From JBOHNM01 sp050730675 (GTDB lineage: Bacteria; Planctomycetota; Phycisphaerae; Phycisphaerales; UBA1924): a stretch of DNA of 63,273 nucleotides. The position numbers and the translations under genes are program-made. The stretch spans positions 1-63,273 of the forward strand of contig JBOHNM010000003.1 of the NCBI GenBank assembly GCA_050730675.1, in the 5' to 3' direction. The notes beneath the pieces are model-generated. The model was not told where the DNA came from. It saw only the letters and a list, made by a program, of their open reading frames with translations, and did no database searches. Shown here piece after piece: positions 45,356 to 53,586 of this stretch (position 1 is the stretch's first letter; each line of letters starts with the position of its first letter).

Positions 45356-46000
45356 ATGGCCAAGCGTTCGCGCCGTCCCGGACTGGTTCGTTCCTCCCGC
45401 CCGTCTCAGCACCGGGGTCCGACATCCCGTCGCCCCAGACGGATGGTCCCCAAAGCCAAGCCGCGCGCCGCGCGCGGGGCGCGGCCACCGACGGCGCTCG
45501 AGCCACGGGTGGGGCACGGGTACGACCTGCACCGGCTGGAGGCGGTGGCGCCGGCGGGCGCGGGGCGGCCGATGATCCTTGGCGGAGTGAAGATCCCGGA
45601 ATCGCCGGTGGGCCCGGTCGGCCACAGCGATGGGGATGTGCTCTACCACTGCGTGACCGATGCGCTGCTGGGGGCCTTGGGGCTCCCGGATATCGGGCAG
45701 CTCTTCCCCGATACGGACCCGCGCCACGACGGGCGGGACTCGGCGGAGTTTCTGACCGAGGCGGTCAAACGCGTGCGCGAGGCGGGCTACCGCGTGGGGA
45801 ACCTCGACGTCACGGTGATCGCCGAGCGGCCGAAGCTGGGGCCGATCAAGCAGCAGGTGCGAGGGAATCTCGCGCGGCTGCTGGGTGTGGAGGTGGCGCG
45901 CGTGAACGTCAAGGGAAAGACGCACGAGAAGGTGGACGCGGTGGGGGAGGGGCGAGCGATCGAGTGTCACGCCGTCGTGCTGCTGGCGCCCGCGCGTTGA
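45356..46000 (+). CDS. ispF: 2-C-methyl-D-erythritol 2,4-cyclodiphosphate synthase
   Basis: 214 residues from ATG 45356. MEP-pathway enzyme that cyclises CDP-methylerythritol 2-phosphate for isoprenoid (including undecaprenyl) synthesis. Metal-site motifs: GYDLHRL (Asp57, His59) and GHSDGDVLYHCVTDALLGA (third ligand His98). Also typical: FPDTDPRHDGRDS, VTVIAERPKLGPI, VNVKGKTHEKVDAVGEG and IECHAVVLL. The family starts near residue 51; the 50 preceding residues are very basic (KRSRRPGLVRSS, RRPRRMVPKAKPR), so ATG 45443 is an alternative start. A TATCGT sequence 8 nt before 45356 may be a promoter box. The 3' end overlaps that of the convergent SDR gene by 34 bp. Confidence 0.88.
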   Translation: MAKRSRRPGLVRSSRPSQHRGPTSRRPRRMVPKAKPRAARGARPPTALEPRVGHGYDLHRLEAVAPAGAGRPMILGGVKIPESPVGPVGHSDGDVLYHCVTDALLGALGLPDIGQLFPDTDPRHDGRDSAEFLTEAVKRVREAGYRVGNLDVTVIAERPKLGPIKQQVRGNLARLLGVEVARVNVKGKTHEKVDAVGEGRAIECHAVVLLAPAR

Positions 46001-46902
46001 GCCGGAGCGGGGGTCGCGCCATTGGCGACGCGGACCGACGAGCCGTTTTCGGCCGGCGTGGGAGCAGAGATCGCCTGCCCGTTTCGCTGCTTGGCCAGGC
46101 CGCGGACCGTGAAATCCGCCAACCGAGGGAAGAGCGTGTTGATGCTCATGCCGAAGCGGACGACCGCGCCCTTGAAGCCTGTCCAGACCTCGGGCTTGGG
46201 GCGGCGGAGGCAGGCGATGGTCTTGTCGGCGACGACATCGGCATCCTGCGTGAAGAAGGCCGGCGCGTGGGGGGAGACCTGTTCGATGCCGCTGCGCTCG
46301 CGGACCTTGTCGAATAATTCGGTGCGGGTCGTGATGGGATGCACCGTCGAGACCTGCACGCCGAGCGGTTCAAGCTCTAAGCGCATGGCGCGGCCCACGT
46401 GGTTCTGGGCGGCCTTGGTCGCCGAGTAGGCGCCATAGTGCGGGATTGCCATCTTTGACAGGCACGAGGAGCAGATCAGGATGTGCCCGCGCGGCGTGCC
46501 CGAGTTGCGGAGCATGTGCTCCAGGGCGGGGCGGATGACGTTCATCGTGCCGAAGAAGTTGGTTTCGAAGATCGAGCGCATTTCTTCATCGCTCATCGCG
46601 TGGATGGGTTTTTCGTACCCCCATCCAGCGTTGGCGTAGACCGAGTAGATCGAGCCGAATTCGGCAACCGTCCGCTGGATAAATGCGCGGCAGGCCGCGG
46701 CGTCGGAGACGTCCATCGCGACCGTGATCGCGCGGCCGCCGGCGGAGCGGATCTCACCCGCGATCGATTCGAGCTTGTCGGCCCGGCGGCCGCAGAGGGC
46801 CACGGGCATCCCGACCCGGGCGCAGGCAAGGGCCGTGGCGGCACCGATGCCCGTGCCGGCGCCCGTGATCGCGATCGGCTTGCCCCGAAGATCAACCGCC
46901 AT
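45967..46902 (-). CDS. Short-chain dehydrogenase/reductase
   Basis: 311 residues from ATG 46902 (a TTG at 46908 is in frame). Classical SDR: cofactor motif TGAGTGIGAA (residues about 12-21), YANAGWG, and the catalytic Ser in CSSCLSKMAIP with Tyr/Lys of YGAYSATKAA. An Arg pair after the second strand (CGRRADKL) favours NADP(H). The substrate is unknown. The C-terminal 60 residues after TRTELFDKV include a segment without SDR function (GMSINTLFPRLADF) and a disordered tail. It lies 12 bp after the murJ stop, and its 3' end overlaps convergent ispF by 34 bp. A TAACCT box lies 5 nt upstream of the start. Confidence 0.85.
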   Translation of the reverse strand: MAVDLRGKPIAITGAGTGIGAATALACARVGMPVALCGRRADKLESIAGEIRSAGGRAITVAMDVSDAAACRAFIQRTVAEFGSIYSVYANAGWGYEKPIHAMSDEEMRSIFETNFFGTMNVIRPALEHMLRNSGTPRGHILICSSCLSKMAIPHYGAYSATKAAQNHVGRAMRLELEPLGVQVSTVHPITTRTELFDKVRERSGIEQVSPHAPAFFTQDADVVADKTIACLRRPKPEVWTGFKGAVVRFGMSINTLFPRLADFTVRGLAKQRNGQAISAPTPAENGSSVRVANGATPAPAQRAGASSTTA

Positions 46903-46907
46903 GGCCA

Positions 46908-46913
46908 AGGTTA
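46908..46913 (-). promoter_or_regulatory. TAACCT box 5 nt before start codon (putative leaderless -10)
   Basis: Minus strand TAACCT, TGGCC, then ATG 46902. It lies directly after the murJ stop. The weakest hexamer of the set, and read-through from murJ is also likely. Confidence 0.35.
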
Positions 46914-46914
46914 G

Positions 46915-48579
46915 TCACACATGGCGGTGCAGGAGCCATCGCAGTTCCTGCACCCGGAGGGCAAGGCAGGCGACGGAAAACCCCACGATTCCGGTGCCTG
47001 TCGCCGCGGCCAAGCGGAAGGTCTTCTCGCGCCAGGAATGGGCATCGGGCCAGAGCGCGAGCAAGCCCCAGACGGCGAGGCCCATCAGCGTCGCGGCCGC
47101 GGCGACGCGGGTCATGGCGCCGAGGGTGGGACCGTCAAGAAGGTGTGAATCCGCCGTGGGCGAGAAGCGGCGGCGGGCGATGAAGGCGAGGGCAATGCAC
47201 TGGATGATGGCGCAGGCGGCGGTGGACCAGGCGAGTCCGGCCTCGCGCAGAGGCCAGATGAGGGCGATGTTGAGGAGGAAGTTGAGTCCGACGATGGCGA
47301 GCGAGAGCCGCATGGGGGTCTTGGTGTCGCCGCGGGCGTAGAAGGCGCGGGTGAGGACGTGGTTGAGGGCGTAGGCCCAGACGGCGACGGCGAAGCCGGC
47401 GAGCACAGCGGCCGACCGCGTGAGCCCCTCGGGGGAGAAGCCGGAGCCCGTCTTGCCGCCGGAGAACATCACCGACACGAGATCGTGCCGGACGAGCAGC
47501 AGGCCGATGGTGGCGGGGAGGCCGACAAGCAGGGACAGACGCAGGCCGCGGCGGAGGACGGCGACGAACTCGCGCGGGTCGTCGGCGTGGCGGGCGAGCA
47601 TCGGGAACGCTGCGGTGGCGACGGCGATGCCGAAGACGCCGAGGGGGAACTGGTAGAGGCGCTGGGTGAGGGAGAGGATGATGTTGGAGCGGTCATCGAG
47701 GGGATAGGCGACGCCGAAGATGGTGGGGCCGACCCAGATCGGCCACATGGCGATGAGCGTGTCGAGGAAGGCGTTGAGCTGGAGCGTGCCCATGCCGATG
47801 AGCACGGGGACGAAGCGGGCGAGCATTCGGCCGACGCCGGCCCGCGTGTCGTGATCGCGGGCGTCCCACCGAACGCCCGAGCGCCGGAGGATCCACCAGA
47901 ACGTGAGGGCTTGCGTGAGGCCCGAGAGCACGGTGGCGATGCCGAGGGCGTAGGCGACGCGGTCATCGGCCTCGCCGCCAAAGAGGACGTAGTAGCCGCC
48001 GACGGCGATGATGAAGGCGTTGAGGAGGACCGGGCCCGATGCGGCCGCGGCGTACTTTCCATGCACCTGCAGCATGCCGGCCAGGATCGCTGTCACACAG
48101 ATCAGTGGCATAAACGGGAGCATGACCATGATCAGCCGGAGCGAGAGCGTGCGCTCGGGATCGTGCGGGAGGGTCATCAGCAGGACGAGCAGGACCAGTT
48201 CGGCGACGAAGGTGAGCAGGCCGGTGCCGACGCCCAGCCACCAGAGCACCATGCAGGCCAGGCGGTCGGCCATAGCGCGGTCGGTCTTGTGGGCGCCGGT
48301 GTACTCGGGGATGAAAGCGGCCGAGAGTGCCCCTTCGCCGAAGAGCCGCCGGAACATGTTGGGGATGGCGAAGGCCGCGGCGAAGGCGGAGCCGACGACG
48401 GTGTCGCCGAAGATGCGGCCGATGAGCACATCGCGGACGAGGCCGAAGACGCGCGAGGCGAGGGTCATCGCACCGGTGGAGACGACGGCGTGCGAGAGCG
48501 TGGGGTGGCGAGCGGCCGCGGGCGGGCCGGCCGCGGAGGGCGATTGAGGGAGCGGGTTGGAGGGCGCATCACTGGGCAC
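46915..48579 (-). CDS. murJ: Lipid II flippase MurJ
   Basis: 554 residues from GTG 48579; an MOP-superfamily membrane protein that flips lipid II for peptidoglycan synthesis. Diagnostic start: SRVFGLVRDVLIGRIFGDT, AFAAAFAIPNMFRRLFGEGALSAAFIPEY. About 14 membrane spans are predicted; the later signature YALNHVLTRAFYARGDTKTPM matches the family. The Arg residues of the central cavity (VRDV, FRRLFGEG) are kept. The N-terminal 30 residues are a Pro/Ala-rich lead. It is 7 bp downstream of the antiporter gene in the envelope operon. Presence of murJ agrees with a peptidoglycan wall. Confidence 0.9.
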   Translation of the reverse strand: MPSDAPSNPLPQSPSAAGPPAAARHPTLSHAVVSTGAMTLASRVFGLVRDVLIGRIFGDTVVGSAFAAAFAIPNMFRRLFGEGALSAAFIPEYTGAHKTDRAMADRLACMVLWWLGVGTGLLTFVAELVLLVLLMTLPHDPERTLSLRLIMVMLPFMPLICVTAILAGMLQVHGKYAAAASGPVLLNAFIIAVGGYYVLFGGEADDRVAYALGIATVLSGLTQALTFWWILRRSGVRWDARDHDTRAGVGRMLARFVPVLIGMGTLQLNAFLDTLIAMWPIWVGPTIFGVAYPLDDRSNIILSLTQRLYQFPLGVFGIAVATAAFPMLARHADDPREFVAVLRRGLRLSLLVGLPATIGLLLVRHDLVSVMFSGGKTGSGFSPEGLTRSAAVLAGFAVAVWAYALNHVLTRAFYARGDTKTPMRLSLAIVGLNFLLNIALIWPLREAGLAWSTAACAIIQCIALAFIARRRFSPTADSHLLDGPTLGAMTRVAAAATLMGLAVWGLLALWPDAHSWREKTFRLAAATGTGIVGFSVACLALRVQELRWLLHRHV

Positions 48580-48586
48580 AGACGGG

Positions 48587-50032
48587 TTATCGAATGAGCA
48601 CGAGCCAGTTCAGCACGAGAATCGGCAGCAGGATCGCGCAGGCCCAGAGCAGGTAGGAGAAAAAGCCGGGCATCTTGACGCCGGCGGACTCGGCGATGGA
48701 CTTGACCATGAAGTTCGGGCCGTTGCCGATGTAGGTCATCGCGCCGAAAAAGACCGCGCCGGTGGAGATGGCGTCGAGCTTGATGATGCCGACGGGCGTG
48801 GCGATGAGCGCCATGATGCTGTCGCGCGTCACCGGTTCGGGGGCCATGGTGATCTGGAGGAAGTTCAGGTAAGTCGGAGCGTTGTCGAGCAGGGCCGAGA
48901 GGCCGCCGGTGGCGAAGTAGAACGAGGTGGGCGTGGTGATCCCGAGCTTGGGCCCTTGAGCGGAGAGGTACTCGAGCGCGGGCATCATGGCGGCGAAGAT
49001 GCCCAGGAAGAGGATGCCGACCTCCTTCACCGGGAAGAAGGTGAAGCGGTTTGCGCGGTAGATGCTCGGCGGCGACTGCTTGAGGGCGTAGAGCGCGACG
49101 CAACTCTGAAAGGTCGCGCCGACGGGCCATCCGCCGCCGCCGGCGTGGATGCCGGCGAACCGCGAGAGGGCGGGATCGATGAACACGCCGACAATCATCA
49201 GGCCGAGGCAGACCAGGCCGGTGCGGCCGATGACCTGGACGATCGGCTGGCCGGGGTGGATATGACTGCGGTTGGCTTTGGAGGGCAGGCGCGAGTCGAT
49301 GACTGTGAAGACTACCAGCAGCGCGCCGTTGACCAGGAGCCAGTTGCCCCACATGTGCTGCATGGTCCAGGCGAAGGGGACGCCCTTGAGGAATCCGAGG
49401 TAGAGCGGCGGATCACCGATGGGCGTGAGTACGCCGCCGCAGTTGCTGACGATGAAGATGAACATCACGATGTGGAGCGGGTGGAGCCGCCCCTTGTTGA
49501 TGCGCATGAACGGGCGGATGAGGAGCATCGAGGCGCCGGTGGTGCCGACGATGTTGGCAAGCACCGCGCCGATCAGCAGGAGTGTGGCGTTGACCGCGGG
49601 ACGCCCGCGGGCGTTGACGCGCACGACAATGCCGCCCGAGACGATGTAGAGCCCGCCGACCAAGGCCATGAAGCCGAAGTACTCCAGTGCTGCGTGGAGC
49701 ATCACGTACGCGCCGTGGGGCATCGATGTGCCGTGCCCCGGCGTGCGGAACGAGACCAGGTAGTAGGCAACGACGATCGCGCCGAAGAAGAACGCAAAGT
49801 CGGGGAAGTGGTCATGCCAGATGCGAGGCCGCACCAGCGGCATGACGGCGATCGACAGCAGCAGGAGAGCGAAGGGCGCGACGAGCCACTCGGGGACGAC
49901 AGCCAGTCCGTTGCTGTCGATCGGCGGCGGGGCGACGAATGTAAGTGCTGTCCCAAGGAGTGCGCCGGCGGCGGCGGCTCCCAGCCACATGATCGGTCCG
50001 TGGAAGCCGGTGCTGTGGTGCGGGTGCGCCAT
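48587..50032 (-). CDS. Sodium:proton antiporter-like membrane protein (CitMHS-type)
   Basis: 481 residues, about 12 membrane spans. The signature of the ion-transporter superfamily is seen in LANIVGTTGASMLLIRPFM and SNCGGVLTPIGDPPLYLGFLKGVPF, with a matching inverted-repeat pair in the C-terminal half (SALLDNAPTYLNFLQIT ... GAMTYIGNGPNFMVKSIA). This pattern is usual in proteins annotated as sodium:proton antiporters of the CitMHS/NhaD-like type. The N-terminus is His-rich (MAHPHHSTGFHG). Substrate and stoichiometry cannot be told. Only 6 bp separate it from the ParA-like gene, and 7 bp from murJ. Confidence 0.8.
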   Translation of the reverse strand: MAHPHHSTGFHGPIMWLGAAAAGALLGTALTFVAPPPIDSNGLAVVPEWLVAPFALLLLSIAVMPLVRPRIWHDHFPDFAFFFGAIVVAYYLVSFRTPGHGTSMPHGAYVMLHAALEYFGFMALVGGLYIVSGGIVVRVNARGRPAVNATLLLIGAVLANIVGTTGASMLLIRPFMRINKGRLHPLHIVMFIFIVSNCGGVLTPIGDPPLYLGFLKGVPFAWTMQHMWGNWLLVNGALLVVFTVIDSRLPSKANRSHIHPGQPIVQVIGRTGLVCLGLMIVGVFIDPALSRFAGIHAGGGGWPVGATFQSCVALYALKQSPPSIYRANRFTFFPVKEVGILFLGIFAAMMPALEYLSAQGPKLGITTPTSFYFATGGLSALLDNAPTYLNFLQITMAPEPVTRDSIMALIATPVGIIKLDAISTGAVFFGAMTYIGNGPNFMVKSIAESAGVKMPGFFSYLLWACAILLPILVLNWLVLIR

Positions 50033-50038
50033 GTCGGG

Positions 50039-50941
50039 TTACGCGGGGTTCGTCGCTTCGACGCGCGGCCGGGTGACGATCTGGGGAGCCGCCTCGGGGC
50101 GTGCGGCGCGCAGCGTGTCGAGTTCGCTCACCAGCGCCTCGGCAAGCTTGCGGTAGTCGATGGCGCCGGGGCACCACGGGGCGTACTCGAAGATGGTCTT
50201 GCCGAAGCTGGGGCACTCGGCGACCTTGATGTTGCGCCGCACGGCCGGGCGATAGACGCGGGCGCTGCGCCATGGCACATCGGTGTTGCGGGCGGCGGCG
50301 AAGAAGCCGTCGAGATCGCTGACGACCTCGCGAGCGTGGGTGGTGGTGTTGTCGTGGACGCAGAGGATCACGCCGGTGACGTGCAGGCGCGGGTTGACCG
50401 TGCGTCCCATCAGGCCGACGGTCTCGAGCAGCTTGCTCACACCCTGGAGCGCCAGGAACTGCGCCTGCATGGGAATGAAGACCTCGCGTGCAGCGGCCAG
50501 ACCGTTGAGCGTCAGCACGCTGAGCGATGGCGGGCAGTCGAAGAGCACAAAGTCGTACTTCTCGGGGGATGCGTCGATCGCCGAGCGGATGCGTGTGAGG
50601 CGGTCGTTGTCGCCGGCGAGTTCGGTCTCGGCACCGGCGAGGTCGGTCTCGGCAGGGACGAGGAAGAGGTTGTCGCGGACCTCGCGCCGCGCCTCGCTCA
50701 GCGGCATCGACGTGTCGAGGAGCAGGTCGTAGACGGTCTTGTCGGCGGGGCCGGTCTGCACGCCCAGGTGGAGCGTGGCGTGCGCCTGCGGGTCAAGATC
50801 GATGAGCAGCACGCGGCGGCCCTGCAGCGCGATCCCCGCGGCGAGATTCACCGCGGTGGTCGTCTTGCCGACGCCGCCCTTCTGGTTCATCAGCGCGATC
50901 GAGCGCCCGAGCGGGCCCGGCTGGGGGGTGCCTCCATGCAT
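50039..50941 (-). CDS. ParA/Soj-like P-loop ATPase
   Basis: 300 residues from ATG 50941. Deviant Walker A KGGVGKTTTAVNLA (residues 21-34), Walker A' LIDLDPQAHATLHLG and Walker B FVLFDCPPSLSVLTLNGLAAA are intact, so ATP-dependent dimerisation is expected. Later motifs include VILCVHDNTTTHAREVV. ParA proteins position chromosomes, plasmids or large protein assemblies. No parB or parS is adjacent; the gene sits between a WecA-type transferase and an antiporter/murJ, so cargo positioning of envelope machinery is possible. The frame opens at 51208, but TATACT 6 nt before ATG 50941 and the family alignment fix this start. Confidence 0.87.
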   Translation of the reverse strand: MHGGTPQPGPLGRSIALMNQKGGVGKTTTAVNLAAGIALQGRRVLLIDLDPQAHATLHLGVQTGPADKTVYDLLLDTSMPLSEARREVRDNLFLVPAETDLAGAETELAGDNDRLTRIRSAIDASPEKYDFVLFDCPPSLSVLTLNGLAAAREVFIPMQAQFLALQGVSKLLETVGLMGRTVNPRLHVTGVILCVHDNTTTHAREVVSDLDGFFAAARNTDVPWRSARVYRPAVRRNIKVAECPSFGKTIFEYAPWCPGAIDYRKLAEALVSELDTLRAARPEAAPQIVTRPRVEATNPA

Positions 50942-50947
50942 GCGCGC

Positions 50948-50953
50948 AGTATA
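50948..50953 (-). promoter_or_regulatory. TATACT box 6 nt before start codon (putative leaderless -10)
   Basis: Minus strand TATACT, GCGCGC, then ATG 50941. It matches the consensus -10 at five of six positions and is the strongest example of this arrangement in the window. The upstream gap to the transferase gene is 76 bp. Confidence 0.6.
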
Positions 50954-51017
50954 CGGAGTCGCGGAGCCGATTCCGGGTGTACACGCAGGCCAAACGACAG
51001 TGGTCGAGCAAGTACGC

Positions 51018-52469
51018 TCAGGCGATCCGCACCGACGCCGCGGTTTTGGTATCGGCGTCGCTGGTGGTGGCACCGGTTGCGTTTTCGGTCGCGGGCTTGA
51101 TGGCTGACTGGCCGTTGGACTGACCATCGCTCGACAGAGCTGGCGGAGTGATTCCGGGGCCGACAATGCGTGCGTTCTTCGCGTCGGCCGCGGCCTTTTC
51201 CTTGGCAATCAGCTCGGCGGCCTCGGCCTCGAACTGCTTGCGACGGGCGACCTTGATGGCGGTGACCCCGATGAACGAGGCGAAGATGATGGTGAGCAGG
51301 TAGGTGATGCGGTCGCGGCCCATGGTGAGCGAGACGCCCAGGCAGGCGAAGCCGATGCCCATGGCGTAGAGGCAGAGCACGGCCCCCTTGACGCCCAGGG
51401 CGCGCTTGAGGATGTGGTGCAGGTGCTGGTCGTCACCCTCGGAGATGCTCTTGCGGGCGAGCTTCCGCCGGACGATCGCCAGCGTGGTGTCCACGATGGG
51501 GATGCCGTAGATGATCAGGCCGGCAAGGACCAAGGCGGTCTTGCCGGTGTCGCCCAAAGTCAGGATGATGGTGATGGTGGCATAGCCGAGCATGAGCGAG
51601 CCGGAGTCGCCCAGGAAGATGGTCGCGGGGTTGAAATTGTGCGGCAGGAATCCCGTGCAGGCCCCCATGACGGCCAGGCAGAGAATGATGCGGGCCGAGT
51701 CGAGCTTGCCGTCTTCGGCGACGGCCAGGCCGAGCGCGATGACAAGCAGACCAGCATTGGCGATGATGGTGACGCCCGAGAGGAGGCCATCGAGCCCGTC
51801 AACGAGGTTGCTGGCATTGCACGCGCCAAGGACGAAGATGGCGATGACGGCGGTGCCGCACCAATAGATGATGTCGATGGTGATGCCGCTGCCAAGGTAG
51901 GGAATGTCGGTTCCGAAGGGGATGACGAAGGTGAGGTCCTTGTTGTGGAAGAGGGCCTCACCGATCGGCGACAGGACTTGATAGGCGAGTTTGACGCCGA
52001 TATCGGAGTAGGCCAAGGCCGCGGCGGCAAGGAGTTGCCCGCCGACCTTCTGCCAGGGGGAAATGTTGGCGACGTCGTCGAACAGGCCGACGAGCATGAC
52101 CACCGTCAGGCCGAGCAGAATGGCCATCGGCACAGGGAGGACGTCGAAATTGGCGGACTGATGGACCTTGATCAGGCCCCAGGCGGGGGCGACATAGCTG
52201 AATCCCAGCCCCGCCATGATGCCGAGGTAGACCGCGACGCCGCCGAGGTAGGCGATGGGGTACTTGTGGGCCTTGCGGACCTCATCGGGGTGGTCGATGA
52301 TGCCGTTGGCGACGGCCAGCCGGCGCATGATCGGTGTGGCGATCATGGCGACGACGAATGAAACGATGAAGATGACGACGTACTCGTGGAGCAGGTCCAT
52401 CCGGGAGGGGCCGTCCTTGGGGGCGGCCTCCGCGAGCACGGGCATCAGGCCGGGGATCGGCAGGTTCAT
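51018..52469 (-). CDS. WecA/MraY-type undecaprenyl-phosphate sugar-1-phosphate transferase
   Basis: 483 residues, about 11 membrane spans. It transfers a sugar phosphate (commonly GlcNAc-1-P) from UDP-sugar to undecaprenyl phosphate, the first membrane step of surface polysaccharides. Motifs: DHPDEVRKAHKYPIAYLGG, VGLFDDVANISPWQK (Mg2+-binding Asp pair), NLVDGLDGLLSG, NFNPATIFLGDSGSLMLGY and the cytoplasmic His motif DDQHLHHILKRALG. This set fits WecA/TagO better than MraY. The C-terminal 70 residues are disordered. GGGAGG lies 8 nt before ATG 52469. The start overlaps the epimerase stop by 4 nt (ATGA), so the two are coupled. Confidence 0.88.
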   Translation of the reverse strand: MNLPIPGLMPVLAEAAPKDGPSRMDLLHEYVVIFIVSFVVAMIATPIMRRLAVANGIIDHPDEVRKAHKYPIAYLGGVAVYLGIMAGLGFSYVAPAWGLIKVHQSANFDVLPVPMAILLGLTVVMLVGLFDDVANISPWQKVGGQLLAAAALAYSDIGVKLAYQVLSPIGEALFHNKDLTFVIPFGTDIPYLGSGITIDIIYWCGTAVIAIFVLGACNASNLVDGLDGLLSGVTIIANAGLLVIALGLAVAEDGKLDSARIILCLAVMGACTGFLPHNFNPATIFLGDSGSLMLGYATITIILTLGDTGKTALVLAGLIIYGIPIVDTTLAIVRRKLARKSISEGDDQHLHHILKRALGVKGAVLCLYAMGIGFACLGVSLTMGRDRITYLLTIIFASFIGVTAIKVARRKQFEAEAAELIAKEKAAADAKNARIVGPGITPPALSSDGQSNGQSAIKPATENATGATTSDADTKTAASVRIA

Positions 52470-53560
52470 GGACGAACCTCCCGCGCGCCGCGCTGGGGGG
52501 TAACGACTTCGGTCTGTGCGATCTCCCGCTGCATATGCCCGGCCAAGTCCGCGATGGTCGTCGCCAGCGTCCGTGTGGGCCGGAAGCCGATGACCGAGCG
52601 GATGCGCGTGAGGTCGGGCTGGCGCTGGCGCAAGTCCTCACACCCCGACGCGTAGGCCCGATCGTAGGGAACAAGCTCGACGCGCGACCGTGAAACAAGT
52701 GTGCGGATGACTAGGTCCGCCAGACCCGTGATCGTGATGGGTTCGTCCGAACCGATATTGAACACGCGTCCGGGCGCATCGGTCGCGGCCATGACTCGTG
52801 GGAGCGCTTCGACCACGTCGCGCACGTCGCAGAAGCAGCGGCTCTGGCGGCCGTCACCAAAGATCTTGAGCGGCTCGCCGCGCAGGGCGGCGCCGACGAA
52901 GCTCGGCAGCACCATGCCCCAGTCGCCGACCTGGCGCGGGCCGACGGTGTTGAAGAACCGCACCACCACGGCCGGGAGGCCGTGCTGGCGGTGATAGGCC
53001 AGGGCGAGGTATTCGTCGATCGCTTTGCTCGCGGCGTACGACCAGCGGGCTTTGCTGGTGGGGCCGTAGACGACGTCGTCTTCCTCGGAGAACGGCGACT
53101 TGTCGGACTTTCCGTAGACCTCCGATGAACTCGCGATGAGGATGCGGGCGGGCCGTCCATCGCGGCCGTGCGTGAGGGCGTAGCGAAGCACCGCCGACGA
53201 CTGTTCGACGTTGGTCTCGATGCAGCGGATCGGTTCGTCCACGACCAGCCGTACGCCGACGGCCGCGGCGAGGTGATAGATCTCGTCGAAGCGTTCGGTC
53301 GCGAGAGGGCCGCTGAGCGACTGTGCAAGGTCGCCCTCGATCACTCGAAGTTGCGGCGATGGAGCCGGCAGGTTGGACCGCCGGCCGGTGGAGAGGTTGT
53401 CGACGATGGTGACGTGGTCGCCGCGGGCCAAGAGGAGCTCGACCAGGTGTGAGCCGATGAACCCGGCGCCGCCGGTGACGAGTGTGCGCGAGGAAAAAGC
53501 GCGGGCCCTGTCGGGCCCGCGCTGGGGTTCTGTCGGGTTTGCGCCGGGCGGTGAACTCAA
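52466..53560 (-). CDS. NAD-dependent sugar epimerase/dehydratase (UDP-glucuronate decarboxylase-like SDR)
   Basis: 364 residues from TTG 53560. No ATG or GTG precedes the Rossmann motif LVTGGAGFIGSH in frame; a CTG overlapping the upstream stop at 53590 is the other option. Motifs: YHLAAAVGV, IASSSEVYGKS, WSYAASKAIDEYLAL (catalytic Tyr/Lys), VRFFNTVGPRQ, IFGDGRQSRCFCDVRDVV and NIGSDEPITI. The pattern resembles UDP-glucuronate decarboxylases and dTDP-glucose dehydratase-like enzymes; the exact sugar is not certain. The first 35 codons contain a strong intrinsic terminator sequence (53494-53522), so expression may be attenuated. It is coupled to the WecA-type gene. Confidence 0.8.
   Translation of the reverse strand: MSSPPGANPTEPQRGPDRARAFSSRTLVTGGAGFIGSHLVELLLARGDHVTIVDNLSTGRRSNLPAPSPQLRVIEGDLAQSLSGPLATERFDEIYHLAAAVGVRLVVDEPIRCIETNVEQSSAVLRYALTHGRDGRPARILIASSSEVYGKSDKSPFSEEDDVVYGPTSKARWSYAASKAIDEYLALAYHRQHGLPAVVVRFFNTVGPRQVGDWGMVLPSFVGAALRGEPLKIFGDGRQSRCFCDVRDVVEALPRVMAATDAPGRVFNIGSDEPITITGLADLVIRTLVSRSRVELVPYDRAYASGCEDLRQRQPDLTRIRSVIGFRPTRTLATTIADLAGHMQREIAQTEVVTPQRGAREVRP
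53494..53522 (-). terminator. Intrinsic terminator/attenuator inside the 5' end of the epimerase gene
   Basis: Minus strand: a perfect 10-bp stem GCGCGGGCCC/GGGCCCGCGC (53522-53513 and 53508-53499) with GACA loop, followed immediately by TTTTT (53498-53494). It lies 65 bp after the Wzc-like stop, yet within the epimerase open frame just before its Rossmann motif. Confidence 0.75.
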
Positions 53561-53586
53561 GGCAGCGCTCGTGCTGGTGATCGTGC

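Noticed and set aside
50039..50941. ParA-like gene as evidence for a plasmid or integrated element
   Set aside because: No ParB, replication or conjugation gene nearby; it is embedded in housekeeping envelope genes.
48557..51100. 847-codon open frame on + opposite antiporter and ParA genes
   Set aside because: Spans three well-supported minus-strand genes and has shadow-type composition.
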